Positions 16,774-26,763 are shown, counted from the first letter of the stretch. The stretch: DNA of 64,000 nt from Flavobacteriaceae bacterium CRH (GCA_001507425.1 LMAJ01000004.1:310001-374000), one strand, 5' to 3'. Made by a program: numbers and translations. Notes: a model not told the origin generated them from the letters alone.

Positions 16774-18564
16774 TTAAGAATTACTAAACTGTAAATTACT
16801 CAGGTTTTTATAAATTCCGTTTTCAAGATTTATTAATTCCTGATGAGTTCCTTCTTCAGTTATTCTTCCGTTATCTAAAACCAGGATTTTATCAGCGTTT
16901 CTGATGGTCGAAAGACGATGCGCAATAATAATGCTTGTTCTTCCTTCCATTAAAACCTCTAATGCTTCCTGAACCAGTTTTTCGCTTTCACTATCTAATG
17001 ATGATGTCGCTTCGTCTAAAATTAAAATACTCGGGTTTTTAAGCAATGCTCTCGCTATGGCTATACGCTGGCGTTGTCCGCCTGATAATTTTACACCACG
17101 TTCTCCAACTAAAGTTTCGAATTTTTCAGGGAAACCTTCCACAAAATTTAATGCGTTTGCCTGCTTAGCCGCTAACATAATTTCTTCATTAGTTGCATCT
17201 GGCTTTCCGTATGCTATATTTTCCCTGATCGTTCCTCCAAATAAAATAACATCTTGCGGAACGATACTCATATTACCACGAAGATTTTCTAAATCGTAAT
17301 CATAGATGTTTTTTCCGTCAACCAGAATTTCTCCTGAAGTAATATCGTAAAAACGCAATAATAATGATGAAATAGTAGATTTTCCAGCGCCACTCGGACC
17401 AACGATTGCAATTTTTTGACCAAATTCTGCTTTAAAATTTACATCTTTAAGAACCTGGACTTCCTTACGGGAAGGATAGCTGAAAGCTACATTGTTGAAT
17501 GCTACAGTTCCTTTAATTTTTTCTACAGCTGATGTTTTTTGATTTGCTTTGATATCTTCCGGAACTTCTTCTAATAATTCAAAAACACGTTCTGTTGCTC
17601 CAACTGCTTTCTGGATTTGTGCATACATCTCGGCAATTCCTCCAAAAGAAGCACCTATAAATGTGGTGTAAAGTACAAAAGAAATTAAATCTCCAACGCC
17701 TTCCACTTCGCCTTTAATAGTCAAAGTTATTCCGTACCAGACTACGGCTACAACGCATCCAAAAAGGCATAAAATTATAAACGAAGCAAAATAACCTCTG
17801 TATTGACCACCTTTTATAGCGATTTTTACAATTTCTTTTATCTTGTTTTTATAACGCTGAATTTCGTACCATTCGTTAGCAAAAGCTTTTACATTGCTAA
17901 TTCCCTGCAAAGTTTCTTCAACAATAACCTGGCTTTCGGCTACTTTATCTTGTGTTTTTTTTCCGTATTTACGAATAAACCTTCCAAATATTACAGCTGC
18001 AACCGCAACGATTGGCACAATTGCCAACATCATTAAAGTAAGTTTTGGGCTAATGTTTCCTAAAATAACAAAACCACCAATAATTAAGATAAACTGACGT
18101 AAAAACTCTGCTATTGTTGTCGTAAAAGTATCTTGTAGTTGTGAAATATCCGCGCTGATTCGGCTATTTAATTCTCCAACACGTTTTTGCGAGTAAAAAG
18201 ACATTGGCAGTTTTACCAGATTTTCATACAATGCAAAACGTATATTTGATAATGAATTTTCAGTAAAATTTACAAATAGAGAGATTCTGAAAAAAGAGAA
18301 AACAGCTTGCAACATTAGTATAACTATAAGTGCTACGGCTATTTCGTTAGCCCTATTTAAGTTTTTGTTAGTTACACAATCTACCAACATTCCCATTAAC
18401 TTAGGAAAGGCGAGGGCAGTGGCACTAGTTAAAAGTAAAAAAATTAAACCCAGAAAAAATTTCCATTTATGATTTTTACCATATTTAAAAATTCGGAGTG
18501 CTTTTTGAAGTGAGTTAGAGTCTAATTTAGCTTTCGGTAAATCATTTTCTTGGTATCTTGCCAT
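16774..18564 (-). CDS. ABC transporter, fused permease and ATPase (MsbA/BmrA-type exporter)
   Basis: The half-transporter of about 596 residues has six predicted membrane segments in the first 320 residues (for example FFLGLIFLLLTSATALAF and IALIVILMLQAVFSFF) followed by a nucleotide-binding domain. That domain shows Walker A GPSGAGKS, Q-loop VPQDVILF, signature LSGGQRQR, Walker B ILILDEATSSLD and H-loop IIIAHRLS. It should dimerise in the inner membrane and export a lipid or drug; substrate unknown. I prefer the ATG at 18562-18564 (MARYQEND) over one four codons upstream. Confidence 0.93.
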   Translation of the reverse strand: MARYQENDLPKAKLDSNSLQKALRIFKYGKNHKWKFFLGLIFLLLTSATALAFPKLMGMLVDCVTNKNLNRANEIAVALIVILMLQAVFSFFRISLFVNFTENSLSNIRFALYENLVKLPMSFYSQKRVGELNSRISADISQLQDTFTTTIAEFLRQFILIIGGFVILGNISPKLTLMMLAIVPIVAVAAVIFGRFIRKYGKKTQDKVAESQVIVEETLQGISNVKAFANEWYEIQRYKNKIKEIVKIAIKGGQYRGYFASFIILCLFGCVVAVVWYGITLTIKGEVEGVGDLISFVLYTTFIGASFGGIAEMYAQIQKAVGATERVFELLEEVPEDIKANQKTSAVEKIKGTVAFNNVAFSYPSRKEVQVLKDVNFKAEFGQKIAIVGPSGAGKSTISSLLLRFYDITSGEILVDGKNIYDYDLENLRGNMSIVPQDVILFGGTIRENIAYGKPDATNEEIMLAAKQANALNFVEGFPEKFETLVGERGVKLSGGQRQRIAIARALLKNPSILILDEATSSLDSESEKLVQEALEVLMEGRTSIIIAHRLSTIRNADKILVLDNGRITEEGTHQELINLENGIYKNLSNLQFSNS

Positions 18565-18761
18565 TTGAATATACAATTAAGGTATGCAAATGTATGATTA
18601 TAGCAAATGAATACAAAAGAATATTATTAATTACAGTTCGGTATTTCGTTTTTTAACTTAATACTAAGAAATTGGTGTTTTTTATTTTCGTTTTAAAAAG
18701 CTGAAAAATAGATGGATAAATAAAAATGCAATAAATTATTTGATTTTATTTCTAAAAACGC

Positions 18762-18791
18762 TTGCAAATACGAATTCTAGCTGTATATTTG
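18762..18791 (+). promoter_or_regulatory. Promoter of tRNA-Val
   Basis: TTG (18762-18764), a 19-base spacer and TATATTTG (18784-18791) match the Bacteroidota consensus exactly. The transcript would begin about 30 bases before the mature tRNA. Confidence 0.8.
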
Positions 18792-18828
18792 CACTCGCAA
18801 TCAGTAATGATAGCAACCTAGTAAAATA

Positions 18829-18903
18829 GGGCGATTAGCTCAGCTGGTTCAGAGCACCTCGTTTACACCGAGGGGGTCGGGGGTTCGAACCCCTCATCGC
18901 CCA
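18829..18903 (+). tRNA. tRNA-Val (anticodon UAC)
   Basis: The 75 bases fold as a standard cloverleaf. The acceptor stem is GGGCGAT / ATCGCCC with discriminator A. The D arm contains AGCTCAGCTGGTTCAGAGC, the anticodon stem is CCTCG / CGAGG around loop TTTACAC with anticodon TAC, and the T arm GGGGG-TTCGAAC-CCC follows. The 3' CCA is not encoded. The gene stands alone with its own promoter and terminator. Confidence 0.97.
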
Positions 18904-18916
18904 CACAAAGACAAAC

Positions 18917-18945
18917 AACGCCATTGGAATCCAATGGCGTTTTTT
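18917..18945 (+). terminator. Rho-independent terminator of the tRNA-Val transcript
   Basis: An 11-bp perfect stem AACGCCATTGG / CCAATGGCGTT with a 3-base loop, then a run of T. Confidence 0.92.
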
Positions 18946-19222
18946 CTATATATAAACGAAGTATTTGAATATATACCCAATTTATAAATTACTTAACTCA
19001 ATGTAATTTTGATTTCAATAAATTTTATTACAAATTAAATTTTCATTTATTATATTTAGTAATAGTTTAGACAAAGATTACATTGCTATATACTAAACTT
19101 TTACTGCCCATTTTTGATTGTGGTAATAATCTTCTTGTAATAATAAAAGTTAATCAAATACGGCTAAAATAATACTCAAGCCATAACTGTTGTTTTGCCA
19201 GTAATCACAATTGTTTTTAGTT
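18946..19222. other. Gene-free A/T-rich stretch
   Basis: Between the tRNA terminator and the 3' end of the quinone-reductase-like gene I see no frame, hairpin or repeat worth calling. Confidence 0.5.
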
Positions 19223-19837
19223 TCATTTATTTATCATTTTAGAAATCATTTCGAGATGTGTATTGTATTGCTCCATAAAAAGATCAATTGTTGGATTTTT
19301 TACAACATCAAAACAATGAAAATTCGGCAAAATATCATAACCGCAAAATTTATAATTTAAGGTAACATTGAATAAAACATCATTGGCCGATTTTCCATTC
19401 AAAAAAACTTGGTTGTGATTGTCAAAACTTTCATTAGGTGCATTCCAAGTAGCAGAAATCATTACTTTTTTTCCATCTAAATTTCCTCCAGATCCGTACT
19501 GTTTGGTTACATCATTTCTAGATCTTCCGTCGTCATTAAGCTTTTTTTGTGATAGCAATCCTTCCATAAAAATTTCATCGGCATATTTTTTATAGATCCA
19601 TGGGGTATTAAACCAAAAAACTGGTGTTTGAATAATAACCAAGTCTGCATTTATGTGTTTTTCAACTTCTGTTTGCGGATCATATCCATTATCTATAAAA
19701 GTCTCTTGAACCTCATATTGCTTGCTTTCAAAAAATGACTTTGCATGTCCTGCTAGTGTTTTATTTAATTTTCCTTCCGAAATTCCGTCATATTTTTGAT
19801 GTGTATGAATAAGTAATATTGTTTTTTTATTTTCCAT
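19223..19837 (-). CDS. NAD(P)H dehydrogenase (quinone) / flavodoxin-fold oxidoreductase (MdaB/KefF-like)
   Basis: The 204-residue flavodoxin-like protein has the N-terminal phosphate-binding strand-loop (TILLIHTHQKYDGISEGKLNKTL), the segment DLVIIQTPVFWFNTPWIYKKYADEIF typical of NQO1/MdaB enzymes, and a GKKVMISATWNAP strand. Such enzymes reduce quinones or azo and nitro compounds with FMN/FAD. I use the ATG at 19835-19837; a longer frame exists only through a TTG. It is divergent from an HxlR regulator, the classic arrangement for a redox- or electrophile-inducible quinone reductase. Confidence 0.85.
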   Translation of the reverse strand: MENKKTILLIHTHQKYDGISEGKLNKTLAGHAKSFFESKQYEVQETFIDNGYDPQTEVEKHINADLVIIQTPVFWFNTPWIYKKYADEIFMEGLLSQKKLNDDGRSRNDVTKQYGSGGNLDGKKVMISATWNAPNESFDNHNQVFLNGKSANDVLFNVTLNYKFCGYDILPNFHCFDVVKNPTIDLFMEQYNTHLEMISKMINK

Positions 19838-19855
19838 TTTTGATTTATTTTTTGA

Positions 19856-19886
19856 CAAAACTATATCTTTACTATGTTTTCGACAA
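19856..19886 (-). promoter_or_regulatory. Promoter of the quinone-reductase-like gene
   Basis: Minus-strand TTG (19884-19886), a 20-base spacer and TAGTTTTG (19856-19863, matching TAnnTTTG). The HxlR dyad abuts the -33 box. Confidence 0.55.
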
Positions 19887-19909
19887 GTACTTACTAAAAA
19901 GTAATGTAC
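19887..19909. promoter_or_regulatory. Candidate HxlR operator between the divergent genes
   Basis: The 23-bp sequence has half-sites GTACTTACT (19887-19895) and AGTAATGTAC (19900-19909), an inverted repeat with one extra base in the right arm. GTACTTACT recurs as a half-site just downstream (19906-19914). HxlR-family regulators bind dyads in exactly this position between their own gene and the target. Confidence 0.6.
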
Positions 19910-19951
19910 TTACTTTAAATACATAAATACTGAAAATCAAATAATTATACA

Positions 19952-20299
19952 ATGAAAGTTTTTGAAAAAAAATATGAAAATGCAAATGAATGCCCAATTA
20001 CAATCTTTATGGATAAAATTGGCGGAAAATGGAAACCTGTAATTGTTTGGCTTTTGCTAAAAAACGGAACCATGCGTTTTAATGAATTAGACAAAGGAAT
20101 AAATGGAATTACACAAAAAATGCTTTCTCAACAACTGAAGAGTTTAGAAGAAGAAAACATCATAAAACGCATTTCTTATCCGGTAATTCCTCCAAAAGTT
20201 GAATACAGTTTGACAAAAAAAGGAGATACTTTATCAGAAATTTTGGAGGGAATTATGGAATGGAGCAACACAAACCTGATAGAAAAAAACAACAGTTAA
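19952..20299 (+). CDS. HxlR-family winged-helix transcriptional regulator
   Basis: The 115-residue protein shows the family pattern: a conserved Cys near the N-terminus (ECPITIFMDKIGGKWKPVIVWLL), FNELDKGINGITQKMLSQQLKSLEE as the HTH, and a wing (YPVIPPKVEYSLTKKGDTL). Many members sense electrophiles or oxidants through that Cys. It is divergent from the quinone-reductase-like gene, which it most likely represses. No promoter of the standard form is obvious in front of it. Confidence 0.92.
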   Translation: MKVFEKKYENANECPITIFMDKIGGKWKPVIVWLLLKNGTMRFNELDKGINGITQKMLSQQLKSLEEENIIKRISYPVIPPKVEYSLTKKGDTLSEILEGIMEWSNTNLIEKNNS

Positions 20300-20654
20300 C
20301 TCCAGTTCAGCAAAGTGAAAGGCGTTAGTTTGTAGCCAGCAAAAACCGCTGATAACATAATTGATCCACAAAAAGGCAAACTCATTAAAATAGCTATAAA
20401 TAAAGTTTATTGTATTCGAATAATTTATTTTTTTATTGCAATTTTTGATTTTTTTCTAATCTCAGTTGAATTCAAACCATTAGATAATCTACTTTAAGGT
20501 ATCAAAAAATGTCAAAATTGGTATCAAGTGTTCAATTGCAGTCCCTGACAGCCCACATAATTTCACAAAAAATCCAAAGTCATATGATTTTGGAGTTTTT
20601 TATTTACTGTAAACTCATAGAATTATTTATTGTATAAAAAATGCTTTACAAAAT
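20300..20654. other. Gene-free region with possible terminator-like hairpin
   Basis: I find no convincing gene in these 355 bp. Near 20565-20605 an imperfect hairpin (AATCCAAA...TTTTGGAG followed by T-rich sequence) could end transcription from the HxlR gene. The remainder is A/T-rich, and the short frames present have no recognisable content. Confidence 0.4.
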
Positions 20655-21223
<569 letters not shown>

Positions 21224-21481
21224 TAAAATAGGTTTAAAATAAACAAACTGCTTACGGTTGTCACTACGAAGTCAGAAAACTAGTAGAGCAAATTCAGACA
21301 GTAATCCATTGTTAAGTATGTTTATACAGTGCATTATTATTCACCTTATTCCATGAGTAAACATTTCTCTCAGACTAATATAAGAAATATGCATTACAAA
21401 TTCACGTAACTTATTGTCTAAAAAATAATCTCAATTTAAGAAAAATGTCTGTATATTTAAATTATAGCCAATTAGTACTAT

Positions 21482-22475
21482 ATGAAATCACAAAACAGAA
21501 TAATATTAATCATTTTAATACAATTTTTGAATTTATTAAATTCATACGCTCAAAATGATGTTAATAAATTATTCTTTAATCTGCCTTTAGAATCAAGTAG
21601 AGACAGTATTTACTCATCAAACAAAAATACGGTTTTATAGAAAAATATTCAAATCAAACTGTGTCCCAAGATGACAATATTATTAAAACATTTTATGGTT
21701 ATTTAGATATAAAAAGATCAGAAAACGTATTGGCTGATAGTATAAAAATTCAATTATCAACTGGAGGTACTATCCTGCAAGATGAAAAATATTACCAAAA
21801 TTTACTAATTATCTGGAGCTATTATCATTTTTCAAATGCTAAAACCGCAAAAATATTCTATAGAGATAAAAAAATAGAAATAGAAAAAATAACAGCTATA
21901 CAACCGTTCCATTACAAAAATTTTGAAGACAATACAAAAACAGGATTTAGTGATAAATTTAATAAAATTGAAGACGATAGAAAAGTTTCTATTGAGTTTA
22001 AAAAAGAAAAACAAGAATATATTGTTAGATTAGAATACCAAAGAAATGAAGGAGAAAAAAAACTCAAAAGACAATTTATTAAGAAAGAATTGATTTTTAG
22101 AGAAATAGACAATAAAAATTTATTTCGAGCTTATAATGTAGAACAAGTTCCTATTACAAAAAAAATGCTCAAAAGAAAATAATAAATCAATAAAATGTTT
22201 TAAAGAAAGTATCGCAACATATATATGGAACGATATAGACTTCTACACTTTTGATTTGACTCCTGGTGCGCACCGTGTATCTTTAAAGTTTGTTATAGAT
22301 AAAAACGGAAAAATTATTAACATAAAAGTAGACCACAAAAACAGCAAACTTTGTGAAGAAATAACGAGAAGTATAAATAAATCAATTAAATATAATAGAA
22401 CCAGCTATTAACAAAGGAATAAAAGTTGATTATTTAGCTGAAATTCCATTAATTATTTCAATTGATGCTAACTAA
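21482..22475 (+). pseudogene. Decayed secreted protein with TonB-C-like end (three frameshifts)
   Basis: The reading frame is broken three times. Part 1 (ATG 21482 to TAG about 21640) encodes a signal peptide ending NSYAQN. Part 2 (in frame 1 from about 21620 to TAA 22182) encodes 170-plus residues (FIEKYSNQTVSQDDNIIKTF...). Part 3 resumes in the first frame after an A8 run near 22157 (CFKESIATYIWNDIDFY, then VSLKFVIDKNGKIINIKV), and part 4 needs a further shift near 22390 to reach IEPAINKG and a stop at 22473-22475. Read together they make one secreted protein with a C-terminus like the TonB-C domain (xGKIxxIKV). Sequencing error at homopolymers is the alternative. Confidence 0.65.
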
Positions 22476-22547
22476 TCAGAACAATATCTCTGGTTTATAA
22501 AGAACAATTTTTATCTTGGTACAAACAAAAAATAGACAATATCGAAA

Positions 22548-23078
22548 ATGGCAAGTAGTTTCATTAATATTAAAAAAAATGGATTTTGGGCAAGAGATGG
22601 CTTTGTTGAAGCCATGCAATTATGCTTGATAAATGAAATTGAAATACAAAAACTTGACTCAATAGAATGGATTAATGAATTCAAATGCGAATTAGCGACA
22701 CAATCATTACCAATTATATATGGCGGAATGTCGATGGAACTTGAGGAGTACGTTACTACTGATGAAAGGAAAGCGCAAATAATTGAATTGATCGATGTGA
22801 TAATTGAAAAAATTGCATCAACCGATAAATACATAACGGGTTCTAATTTATGTGAAATGAGAAGAAGGGCTATGCATATAATTTCTGAAAATGGAAAAAT
22901 GGAATTTACCGACTCAGAAGAATTTGAAAAAACAGTCAATAGCTCAGGATGGGAGTCAGCATCTGGAATAGCAAAAGTTAAAGACAGTTATCAGCATTCT
23001 TTTAAACTTTTAAAAATGCTAGTCAATGGCGAAATGCACACAACGGCTTCTTCACCGGAAACTTATTGGAATTATTAG
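22548..23078 (+). CDS. Protein of unknown function, possibly cytoplasmic
   Basis: The 176-residue protein has no signal peptide or membrane segment. It is helical and acidic, with the recognisable stretch LPIIYGGMSMELEEYVTTDERKAQIIELIDVIIEKI and two Trp/Gly-rich patches. I do not recognise the family. Small acidic orphan proteins of this kind often serve as immunity proteins in Bacteroidota, but there is no toxin gene beside it, so that remains a guess. It lies between a pseudogene and the propeller lipoprotein. Confidence 0.6.
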   Translation: MASSFINIKKNGFWARDGFVEAMQLCLINEIEIQKLDSIEWINEFKCELATQSLPIIYGGMSMELEEYVTTDERKAQIIELIDVIIEKIASTDKYITGSNLCEMRRRAMHIISENGKMEFTDSEEFEKTVNSSGWESASGIAKVKDSYQHSFKLLKMLVNGEMHTTASSPETYWNY

Positions 23079-23173
23079 AGAAAAATGTTTTTTGATATCA
23101 TTGCATTTGAATCATTTGATGATTTATTAATAATTATTTTTAGTATAAAATATCTGAACTAATATCACACACA

Positions 23174-24214
23174 ATGAAGAGAAAATTACAGTTTTGCATC
23201 TTACTATTAATGCTTTTTCTTTACACCTCTTGTCAACAAAACCAGGCAGAAGGAAAAAAAATTATTATTAACTCCAAAACCAAAGATGTAATTACCTCTT
23301 ACGGACCTCAATGGATAACTCGAAATATCATACAAGATAAAAAGAACAACATATGGATCGCTGCATTTTCTGGTATTTTTCGGTACGATGGAAAGTATTT
23401 TACCAACATTACAAATAAAGTGATTTCGGCCCGTTTTTTTTCTCTTTTAGAAGATAGAAAAGGCAACTTGTGGTTTGGTTCTATAGGCGAAGGTGTATAT
23501 TATTACGACGGGAAATCCTTTCAGAATTTTACAACCAGCGAAGGCCTTCTTAATAATGAAGTTACAAGTATTTATGAAGATAAAAAAGGCAACATTTGGT
23601 TTGGTGTTTCCGGAGGGGCAAGCTGTTACGATGGGAAATCTTTTCGAAATTATATTATAGATGGGAATGAGATGCATGAGGATCAGACAGGAAAAACTTT
23701 CCCGGTTAGACGTCCTTATGAAATCAATTCTATTATTGAAGACAAAAAAGGCCAATTTTGGTTTGCTACAAGAGGCAATACCTTTGCTTATGATGGAAAA
23801 AAATTTTCTGTTTTCACCCATAACGACAAACCTTTTAAAAATGTTCGTTCTTTAATCGAAGATAGAAAAGGAAATATTTGGCTTGGCGGAGCTGATGGCC
23901 TTTGGCGCTATGACGGCAAAACATTGATCAATTTCACGAAGAATTTTGTTGGTTATATTATCGAGGATAAAAAAGGTAATATCTGGACTAGTTCACAAAG
24001 AGATAATAGCCAGGTTTGGGCACTTTTTCGATATGATGGAAACTCTTTATCTGATAAAAAGCCGATTATATCCGAAATTAAGTCAGGAGGAAACGGCCTT
24101 TTTGGTATTTTAGAAGCTCGTGATGGCAATATTTGGTTTGGATCTATGAAGGGAGTATATCGTTATGATGGAAAAACCGTCAAGGATTTTAAAAGTAAAG
24201 ATGGTAGCAAATAG
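23174..24214 (+). CDS. Stand-alone two-component-regulator-propeller lipoprotein
   Basis: The 346-residue protein starts with a lipobox signal (LMLFLYTSC) and is then made of seven repeats of the form EDKKGNIWFGSxxG...YDGKxFxNF, beginning near residues 53, 91, 133, 190, 230, 256 and 310. This is the Reg_prop motif, normally found in the periplasmic half of hybrid sensor kinases of Bacteroidota. Seven units make one closed beta-propeller. No kinase, HTH or Y_Y_Y domain follows, so this is a free, membrane-anchored propeller likely to bind a ligand or protein partner. Confidence 0.85.
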   Translation: MKRKLQFCILLLMLFLYTSCQQNQAEGKKIIINSKTKDVITSYGPQWITRNIIQDKKNNIWIAAFSGIFRYDGKYFTNITNKVISARFFSLLEDRKGNLWFGSIGEGVYYYDGKSFQNFTTSEGLLNNEVTSIYEDKKGNIWFGVSGGASCYDGKSFRNYIIDGNEMHEDQTGKTFPVRRPYEINSIIEDKKGQFWFATRGNTFAYDGKKFSVFTHNDKPFKNVRSLIEDRKGNIWLGGADGLWRYDGKTLINFTKNFVGYIIEDKKGNIWTSSQRDNSQVWALFRYDGNSLSDKKPIISEIKSGGNGLFGILEARDGNIWFGSMKGVYRYDGKTVKDFKSKDGSK

Positions 24215-24215
24215 G

Positions 24216-25145
24216 TTATCTAAAAAATTCATCATAACTTTCTTTATTTGATTTTTGATACTTTTCAATATATGCATCTAAAAAACCACTTTGTTTTAAA
24301 AATTGCATTGGATCTTTTATATTTAGTATTTCTTTAATTGCTTTTTGTTTGTCTTTCTGTTTATTGAAATACGATTCAGTTATTTTATAGCCAATCCAAT
24401 ATCCTAAATCATTTGGCCGGTCATCTTTCTTAGAAGTTCCATATAACCAATCCTGATAATCAGGATTTTTTAATCTTGTTACAAATTCTTGACATAATTT
24501 ATCCAGGTTTTGCTCTCCATATTTATACGAAAACTGATTTATTGATTCTCCTGAAATAAGTTCACCAATAAAATCTGCGCCTCCTTCAAGCAAACACCAT
24601 TTCAACAGCATATCTTTACCTGTTATATTTTGCTGATAGTGAATAAGTTCATGTGCGATTAAGCCTGAAACTCCGTCTAAATTTTTGAGCATTTCAGTTC
24701 CAATAATAATTCCTTCCGGAGAAGAAGTTCCTCCCGAATTAAATCTTCCATAAACAAAATAAATGGGTGGGAATTTTGCATTTGGATACCAATATTTTAA
24801 TGCACTATAAATTGCTTTTATTCTCTTTTCCTTAGAAGAAATGCCGTCTAAAACATTTCTTGAAAGTTCATAATCTGCTTTTCTTTTCTTCACAACAGCA
24901 AAAAGAGAGTCTGCATTGATTATTCTGTTTTCAGTAAATCCTTTAATTCCCGGAGAGCCTTTTTGCATATATTCAATAAACGGATTTTCTTTCGATTTAT
25001 CCATTTTGTCAAATGCTTCCCAAAAATTTTTTGAATCTTTTGTTTCAAAAACTGCATCTAAAGGATTATCAGAAAAATTATTTTGTCCGAAAAGAAAATT
25101 AGAAAAGATAACAAAAAGTGTTGTCACAATAAGGTTTAACTTCAT
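24216..25145 (-). CDS. Secreted HExxH metalloprotease-like protein (DUF2268/GldB-like)
   Basis: The 309-residue protein has a signal peptide ending at FLFGQN, a zinc-type HELIH motif in LIAHELIHYQQN and a downstream Glu-rich helix (LLEGGADFIGELISG) that could supply the third ligand. The C-terminal block (LGYWIGYKITESYFNKQKDKQKAIKEILNIKD) is typical of DUF2268-type and GldB-like proteins of Flavobacteria. Predicted periplasmic; substrate unknown. Its stop codon is one base from that of the convergent propeller gene, so the two 3' ends are adjacent without a terminator. Confidence 0.75.
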   Translation of the reverse strand: MKLNLIVTTLFVIFSNFLFGQNNFSDNPLDAVFETKDSKNFWEAFDKMDKSKENPFIEYMQKGSPGIKGFTENRIINADSLFAVVKKRKADYELSRNVLDGISSKEKRIKAIYSALKYWYPNAKFPPIYFVYGRFNSGGTSSPEGIIIGTEMLKNLDGVSGLIAHELIHYQQNITGKDMLLKWCLLEGGADFIGELISGESINQFSYKYGEQNLDKLCQEFVTRLKNPDYQDWLYGTSKKDDRPNDLGYWIGYKITESYFNKQKDKQKAIKEILNIKDPMQFLKQSGFLDAYIEKYQKSNKESYDEFFR

Positions 25146-25456
25146 ATAAAATAATTTTTAGCGCAATTTTTACTCAGTTGTAGCAATAAATTGAATTTCT
25201 TCAAGCGAATATAAGAAATATTTTTACTACAATTTCTGAATTTTTATAAGAGCAATCTTTAGAGTTATCTCATTGAAATTTTCTTTAAAACCTGCAAGAA
25301 ATGATTTTCTTATTTCGAATTCAAATTCACAATCTGAAGACCATATAAATTCTAAAATGCTATAATATTTTTTTTACTACATTTGACATAGATATTGTTT
25401 TGTTTGGCAAGTTTCTTGCTAAGAATGAAATCAAATCATTAAACCCAAATTTTAAA
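25146..25456. other. Divergent intergenic region
   Basis: This 311-bp A/T-rich region separates the metalloprotease-like gene from the PQQ-propeller gene. It holds TACATTTG at 25378-25385 on the plus strand, a plausible -7 box 72 bases before the ATG at 25457. Nothing else stands out. Confidence 0.45.
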
Positions 25457-26656
25457 ATGAGAAAAAAAATAACTCTTTTATTTGTATTTACTGTTATAAA
25501 TATGTTTGGGCAAGCTCCAACTACCTCAAAATCAGGTAAAAATATTTATTCAAATAATAAAGATTTAAGCACGAATGATATCGTCTCTAATAAAGCCACA
25601 AAACCTGTTGCAAAAGTTCCGCTAGACCAGGCATTAATGCTAATTTATGACTACGACGGTACCTTTTTTTCATTTGATTTAGAATCTGAACAAATTGCCT
25701 GGACTGTAAAAGCTAAAGATGCTTTTGCTGAAATGTGTGCCAATAAAATAACGCTAAATGATGGCGTTATATACATTCCGTTTATTAACGGTGAAATCTT
25801 TGCCATTGATAACCAAACCGGTACTGCTTTTTGGAAAACAAGAATTGGTAATATTACAGATCAAATTGTGTTAAAAGATCAGGTTCCAGTTATAAATGAC
25901 GGAAAATTGTTTATAACGACTCAAAATGGTAATATTTACGCTCTTGATACAAAAGATGGCAGCTTAATATGGAATTATAAGCTGGAGTCTACAAATAATG
26001 ATATTCCGGTTCTCTATTTTGACAACAAAATTTTTACCCAAAGTGGTAATTCTTTGTATAGTTTTGAAGCAAATACAGGAAAACTTCTTAGCCAAAAAAC
26101 ATTTGAGGAACCTATACACGGAAAACCTGTAACAGACGGTGAAAATATATTTATAGCAAATGAAAAAGATATAGTTTTTGCCTTAAGCGCTGATAAACTT
26201 GATATTTTATGGCAATTTAAATTAGCTGAAAATCAATCGAATATCAAGGAACGTATATTTTGCAAAGACAAAAAAGTTTATTTTGGGGCACAAGGCACAG
26301 AAGTTTCTTCTGTATACGCTCTGGATTCAAAAACAGGAACTCAACTTTGGAAAACTGATTTTCAAGGCGACAATGTCGAATATATAGTTGAGGAAAGCGA
26401 CAATGTTTGGGGATATACCCGTAAAGCAAAACTTTTTCAATTAGACTTAACTAATGGTGAAATAGCGTTTGATGCAAAACTAACAACCAAACCTATTTCA
26501 AACCTTGAATTTACGAGTGATGATAATTCCTTGTTTTATTATTCTGATGCTGCTTTAATTCAATTTGAATTTAAAACGAAAGACGAAAACGAAGTTTATC
26601 TGCGAACTTCAATTAGTGATAATGTTTATAGTGCATACATCAAAAAAATTCAATAA
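25457..26656 (+). CDS. Secreted PQQ-type beta-propeller protein
   Basis: The product of about 399 residues has a signal peptide (KKITLLFVFTVINMFGQ), a low-complexity linker, then PQQ/YWTD-like repeats: IAWTVKAKDAF, GEIFAIDNQTGTAFWKTRIG, GNIYALDTKDGSLIWNYKLE, NSLYSFEANTGKLLSQKTF, DIVFALSADKLDILWQFKLA, SSVYALDSKTGTQLWKTDF. The repeats show the tryptophan-docking AxDxxTGxxxW form. Such proteins are structural or scaffold-like (compare BamB) or bind quinone cofactors, and I see no catalytic Asp pair for a dehydrogenase. The ATG at 25457 is chosen because it starts the signal peptide. Confidence 0.82.
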   Translation: MRKKITLLFVFTVINMFGQAPTTSKSGKNIYSNNKDLSTNDIVSNKATKPVAKVPLDQALMLIYDYDGTFFSFDLESEQIAWTVKAKDAFAEMCANKITLNDGVIYIPFINGEIFAIDNQTGTAFWKTRIGNITDQIVLKDQVPVINDGKLFITTQNGNIYALDTKDGSLIWNYKLESTNNDIPVLYFDNKIFTQSGNSLYSFEANTGKLLSQKTFEEPIHGKPVTDGENIFIANEKDIVFALSADKLDILWQFKLAENQSNIKERIFCKDKKVYFGAQGTEVSSVYALDSKTGTQLWKTDFQGDNVEYIVEESDNVWGYTRKAKLFQLDLTNGEIAFDAKLTTKPISNLEFTSDDNSLFYYSDAALIQFEFKTKDENEVYLRTSISDNVYSAYIKKIQ

Positions 26657-26695
26657 AAAAGAAGCCGTTTCAGTATTGAAACGGCTTCTTTTTTA
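26655..26695 (+). terminator. Rho-independent terminator of the PQQ-propeller gene
   Basis: A 12-bp perfect stem GAAGCCGTTTCA / TGAAACGGCTTC with a 4-base loop, followed by T7. Confidence 0.92.
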
Positions 26696-26763
26696 TTGAA
26701 AAATACTATTCTTAATTATTAGATAAATTCAAATGTTGCGGGAACGATTGCAATCCATAAGGT

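Noticed and set aside
20300..20654. Possible remnant of an integrase or mobile element near 20510-20600
   Set aside because: The short frame there (beginning MSKLVSSVQLQ) has no recognisable motif and there are no flanking repeats.
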